Made by a program: the position numbers and the translations under genes. The notes under the pieces were generated by a model, which saw only the letters and a program-made list of their open reading frames with translations, had not been told where the DNA came from and did not search any database. A stretch of 64,000 nucleotides of DNA from Rhizomicrobium palustre (lineage in GTDB: Bacteria > Pseudomonadota > Alphaproteobacteria > Micropepsales > Micropepsaceae): the NCBI RefSeq assembly GCF_011761565.1, contig NZ_JAASRM010000001.1:3596139-3660138 (forward strand), written 5' to 3'. Shown here one piece after another: positions 62,192 through 64,000 of the stretch (the stretch's first letter is position 1; each line of letters opens with the position of its first letter).

Positions 62192-63597
62192 CGCTTAACC
62201 CCCATCACTATCGCCAGCGCCAGTAGCAGCCCATCCATCACCCAGGTCATGGGATCGGCGAAGCTGGCGCGCCACAGCGCGATATGGCCGAGTGCCAATG
62301 CCGCCAACAGCAGTGCAGATGTGCGGCGCAAGATATTGGCGAGCGTTTCAGCTCTCCATAATGCGGATGACAGGCAGCTTGCGCCTGTGAGCGCGATCCA
62401 CACTGGCAAAAGCGGCAGTGCAGCCAAGGACGCGAGGCCCGTTCCTGCGAAGGCCAGCGGCTGGCTCCAGACAAACCCCGTCCAGAAACGTTCGAAACGC
62501 GGTGCTGGGCGGCCTTTATCTCGCTTACGCGCCAGCCAGATGGTGATACCGGTCGAGGTCAAGAAGGTCAGCAGCGCGCCCAGTACAACATAGGCGATCT
62601 TGATCACACCGCCACCGAACCAGCCGAAGTGTAAAGGCCCCAGCGAAGCGATGATGGTCTTGCCGAGCGGCTCTTGGTTTCGCGGCTTCTGCAGCAGCTT
62701 GCCATTTCCGTCGAAGAGATATTGTTTGCCGCGCGCCAGTGTGCCGGAACTTTTCATCTCCACCATTGCGCTTTGGCCTTGCGTGCCGGGCCGTATCAGC
62801 ATCACGAAACGCACCGGCGCGGGCAGGGATTTCAGCATTCCTTCCAGATCGGGAAGTGGCGCAGGGCGCGCGTCCGCTTTCGGCAGCGGCGGGCGGATAA
62901 GGGCGTTGGCTTTGCCAAGATCGCCTTTGAAAACAGCAAGTGCCAAAACCGCGAGGATCAGGGTGGAAAGCCCGAGCAAGGCGCCGGTTATTGAAACCGT
63001 CAGATGAAACGGCAGCGCCCAGACGCCGATGCGATTATGCAGATCAGCTTCCTGTAAGCGGCGCGCACCACCGAATCTCAGGTAAAACGCGTCCCGGAAA
63101 ATGCGTGGATGTGCGATCAAGCCGGAGAGCAAGAGCGAGAGCAAAGCAACGCCGGTTAGGCCCACCACGACCAAGCCGATAGTTTGGGGCAGATGCAGGC
63201 TGGTGTGCAGATGTACCAGAAACTCGCTGAACTCCGACTGCGCCTCGCCGGTGAACCGCCCCGTCGCATCGAAAAGAAAATCTTCTTCAGCGTGGGGCGA
63301 ATGTGCGTTTGTTTTGAGCCGCGGTTGATCTGGTTGCGGCGGAAAAATGACAATGCGATCCGGCGTGTTGCTGTGCGACAGCGTGTAATGCGCCGCTGCC
63401 GCAATAGCCTGAGGAGACGTTTCGGTCACCACGGGACCTTGCGGGGTTTCCCAGCGCTGCCATTCGTAGACCAGCACCGCCAGCGTGCCGGAGAAGCAGA
63501 CGAGATAAATCAATGCCGCAAAAGCGATGCCGAGTGAGGAATGCCCGGCCAGAACGGAACGTACCGTGCCAGCGGGAATTTTTGGCCAATTGCTCAT
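62188..63597 (-). CDS. PepSY-associated transmembrane protein
   Basis: A 469-residue membrane protein. [27 protein letters not shown] at the start is the PepSY_TM first helix; [25 protein letters not shown] carries conserved His residues. Further helices follow, with extra membrane segments at the C-terminus. Relatives are iron-regulated and act with siderophore receptors, perhaps as ferric reductases. It overlaps the upstream gene by four bases (ATGA), so they form an operon. Confidence 0.9.
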   Translation of the reverse strand: MSNWPKIPAGTVRSVLAGHSSLGIAFAALIYLVCFSGTLAVLVYEWQRWETPQGPVVTETSPQAIAAAAHYTLSHSNTPDRIVIFPPQPDQPRLKTNAHSPHAEEDFLFDATGRFTGEAQSEFSEFLVHLHTSLHLPQTIGLVVVGLTGVALLSLLLSGLIAHPRIFRDAFYLRFGGARRLQEADLHNRIGVWALPFHLTVSITGALLGLSTLILAVLALAVFKGDLGKANALIRPPLPKADARPAPLPDLEGMLKSLPAPVRFVMLIRPGTQGQSAMVEMKSSGTLARGKQYLFDGNGKLLQKPRNQEPLGKTIIASLGPLHFGWFGGGVIKIAYVVLGALLTFLTSTGITIWLARKRDKGRPAPRFERFWTGFVWSQPLAFAGTGLASLAALPLLPVWIALTGASCLSSALWRAETLANILRRTSALLLAALALGHIALWRASFADPMTWVMDGLLLALAIVMGVKR

Positions 63598-64000
63598 GCC
63601 AAACCTTTCAACGCGGCGGCAGCAAAGCTCACGATTGTCAGCCCCGAGAGCACCAGTGCAGCGCGGCCAATGCGGTCATCTGCCAAAGTCCAGGCCATGC
63701 ACGCCGCCCAGATCAGCGGTACCAGGAGCCCGCCAAGTACCAGCGCGGTGACTTTTTCACCCGGCATCCAAACGGCAAAGGCGATACCAGCGCCGATGGC
63801 GGCGATGCCGCCTAAGGGGCCTGCGAGTATCCCGCGCACCCAGCCGCGCCAAACTTTGGATCTGCGTTCGGAGGGCTCCGGTGGTGCGTTGCCATTTTTG
63901 CGCAAGGTTGCGGTGCGGCGTTCATGGCCTGTTGCCACCAAGGCCAAGAAGGCAAGGCTCATCACGCTTGCGGCGATAAAAGGACCGCGGCCGCTGCCAA
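63594..64000 (-). CDS. Small membrane protein, DUF3649-like, probably continuing past the window
   Basis: The frame is open to the right edge (last complete codon at 63998-63996). A possible ATG at 63962 has no ribosome binding site, and the upstream codons still look protein-like, so the real start may lie outside. WVRGILAGPLGGIAAIGAGIAFAVWM and VLGGLLVPLIWAACMAWTLA are two membrane hairpins like DUF3649 proteins, which commonly precede PepSY membrane proteins in iron-uptake operons. Confidence 0.65.
   Translation of the reverse strand, partial: GSGRGPFIAASVMSLAFLALVATGHERRTATLRKNGNAPPEPSERRSKVWRGWVRGILAGPLGGIAAIGAGIAFAVWMPGEKVTALVLGGLLVPLIWAACMAWTLADDRIGRAALVLSGLTIVSFAAAALKGLA

Noticed and set aside
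1-64000. CRISPR arrays, insertion sequences, rRNA genes, replication origin
   Set aside because: No regularly spaced repeats, transposase-like frames, rRNA sequence or DnaA-box cluster was seen on reading the window.

Overview
The window looks like chromosome from a free-living, aerobic to microaerobic alphaproteobacterium. Pointers are a DUF2842 protein, a HWE/HisKA_2-type histidine kinase, FixJ-like and FixK/Fnr-like regulators, a cyo quinol oxidase operon, a promoter matching the alphaproteobacterial general-stress (EcfG) consensus, TonB-dependent receptor and PEP-CTERM proteins, and moderately high GC. I cannot name the genus from sequence alone. No phage, transposase, integrase, CRISPR array or rRNA was seen. 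Genes are dense and mostly housekeeping, with a few accessory insertions.

Layout. 1-2071: edge of a hydroxyisobutyrate-dehydrogenase-like gene and a divergent PLP decarboxylase. 2028-6693: osmotic-stress block, otsB-otsA-mscS on the minus strand with a second mscS-type gene divergent from it. 7029-9136: PL5 alginate-lyase-like protein, an unknown membrane protein and a small protein. 9257-12768: Fe superoxide dismutase, a methyltransferase-like protein, a DUF892 protein behind an EcfG-like promoter, and a release-factor-like/HPF-like fusion. 12765-19750: DUF2842, ctaA, metY, a CoA-binding protein, an F420-reductase-like enzyme, secreted proteins, a PEP-CTERM protein, GST and DUF805. 19884-22067: AhpD-like/Rrf2 pair with a perfect palindrome over its promoter, then rplM-rpsI.

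22305-29523 is the accessory stretch. It holds an AT-richer TIR-like/TPR protein with its own strong terminator, a TonB-dependent receptor, and a 490-residue unknown protein with a hydrophobic C-terminal tail. 30017-34113 is cyoABCD. 34376-39802 is a redox/oxygen-signalling block: XRE regulator, FixJ-like response regulator, degenerate receiver, quinone reductase-like flavoprotein, a PAS protein with no kinase domain, and a Crp/Fnr regulator. Two near-consensus FNR boxes lie in this block. 39814-49779 holds a pentapeptide-repeat protein, a Sel1 protein, argC, a serine hydrolase, an OmpA lipoprotein, and an aminotransferase-hom-glpX run.

49818-64000 holds a FUSC transporter, a SDR/LysR divergent pair, a HWE kinase, recJ and tRNA-Glu(TTC). 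Next is a serine hydrolase gene flanked by a copy of the tRNA 3' end, then small proteins, a MerR/carboxymuconolactone-decarboxylase pair with a classical 19-bp-spacer MerR promoter, a YgiQ radical SAM protein, and a PepSY membrane operon that runs off the window.

The best candidates for something undescribed are the TIR-like/TPR protein and the orphan 490-residue protein on either side of the TonB receptor. The Rrf2 palindromes, the tRNA-flanked cargo gene and the kinase-less PAS/Fnr arrangement come next.
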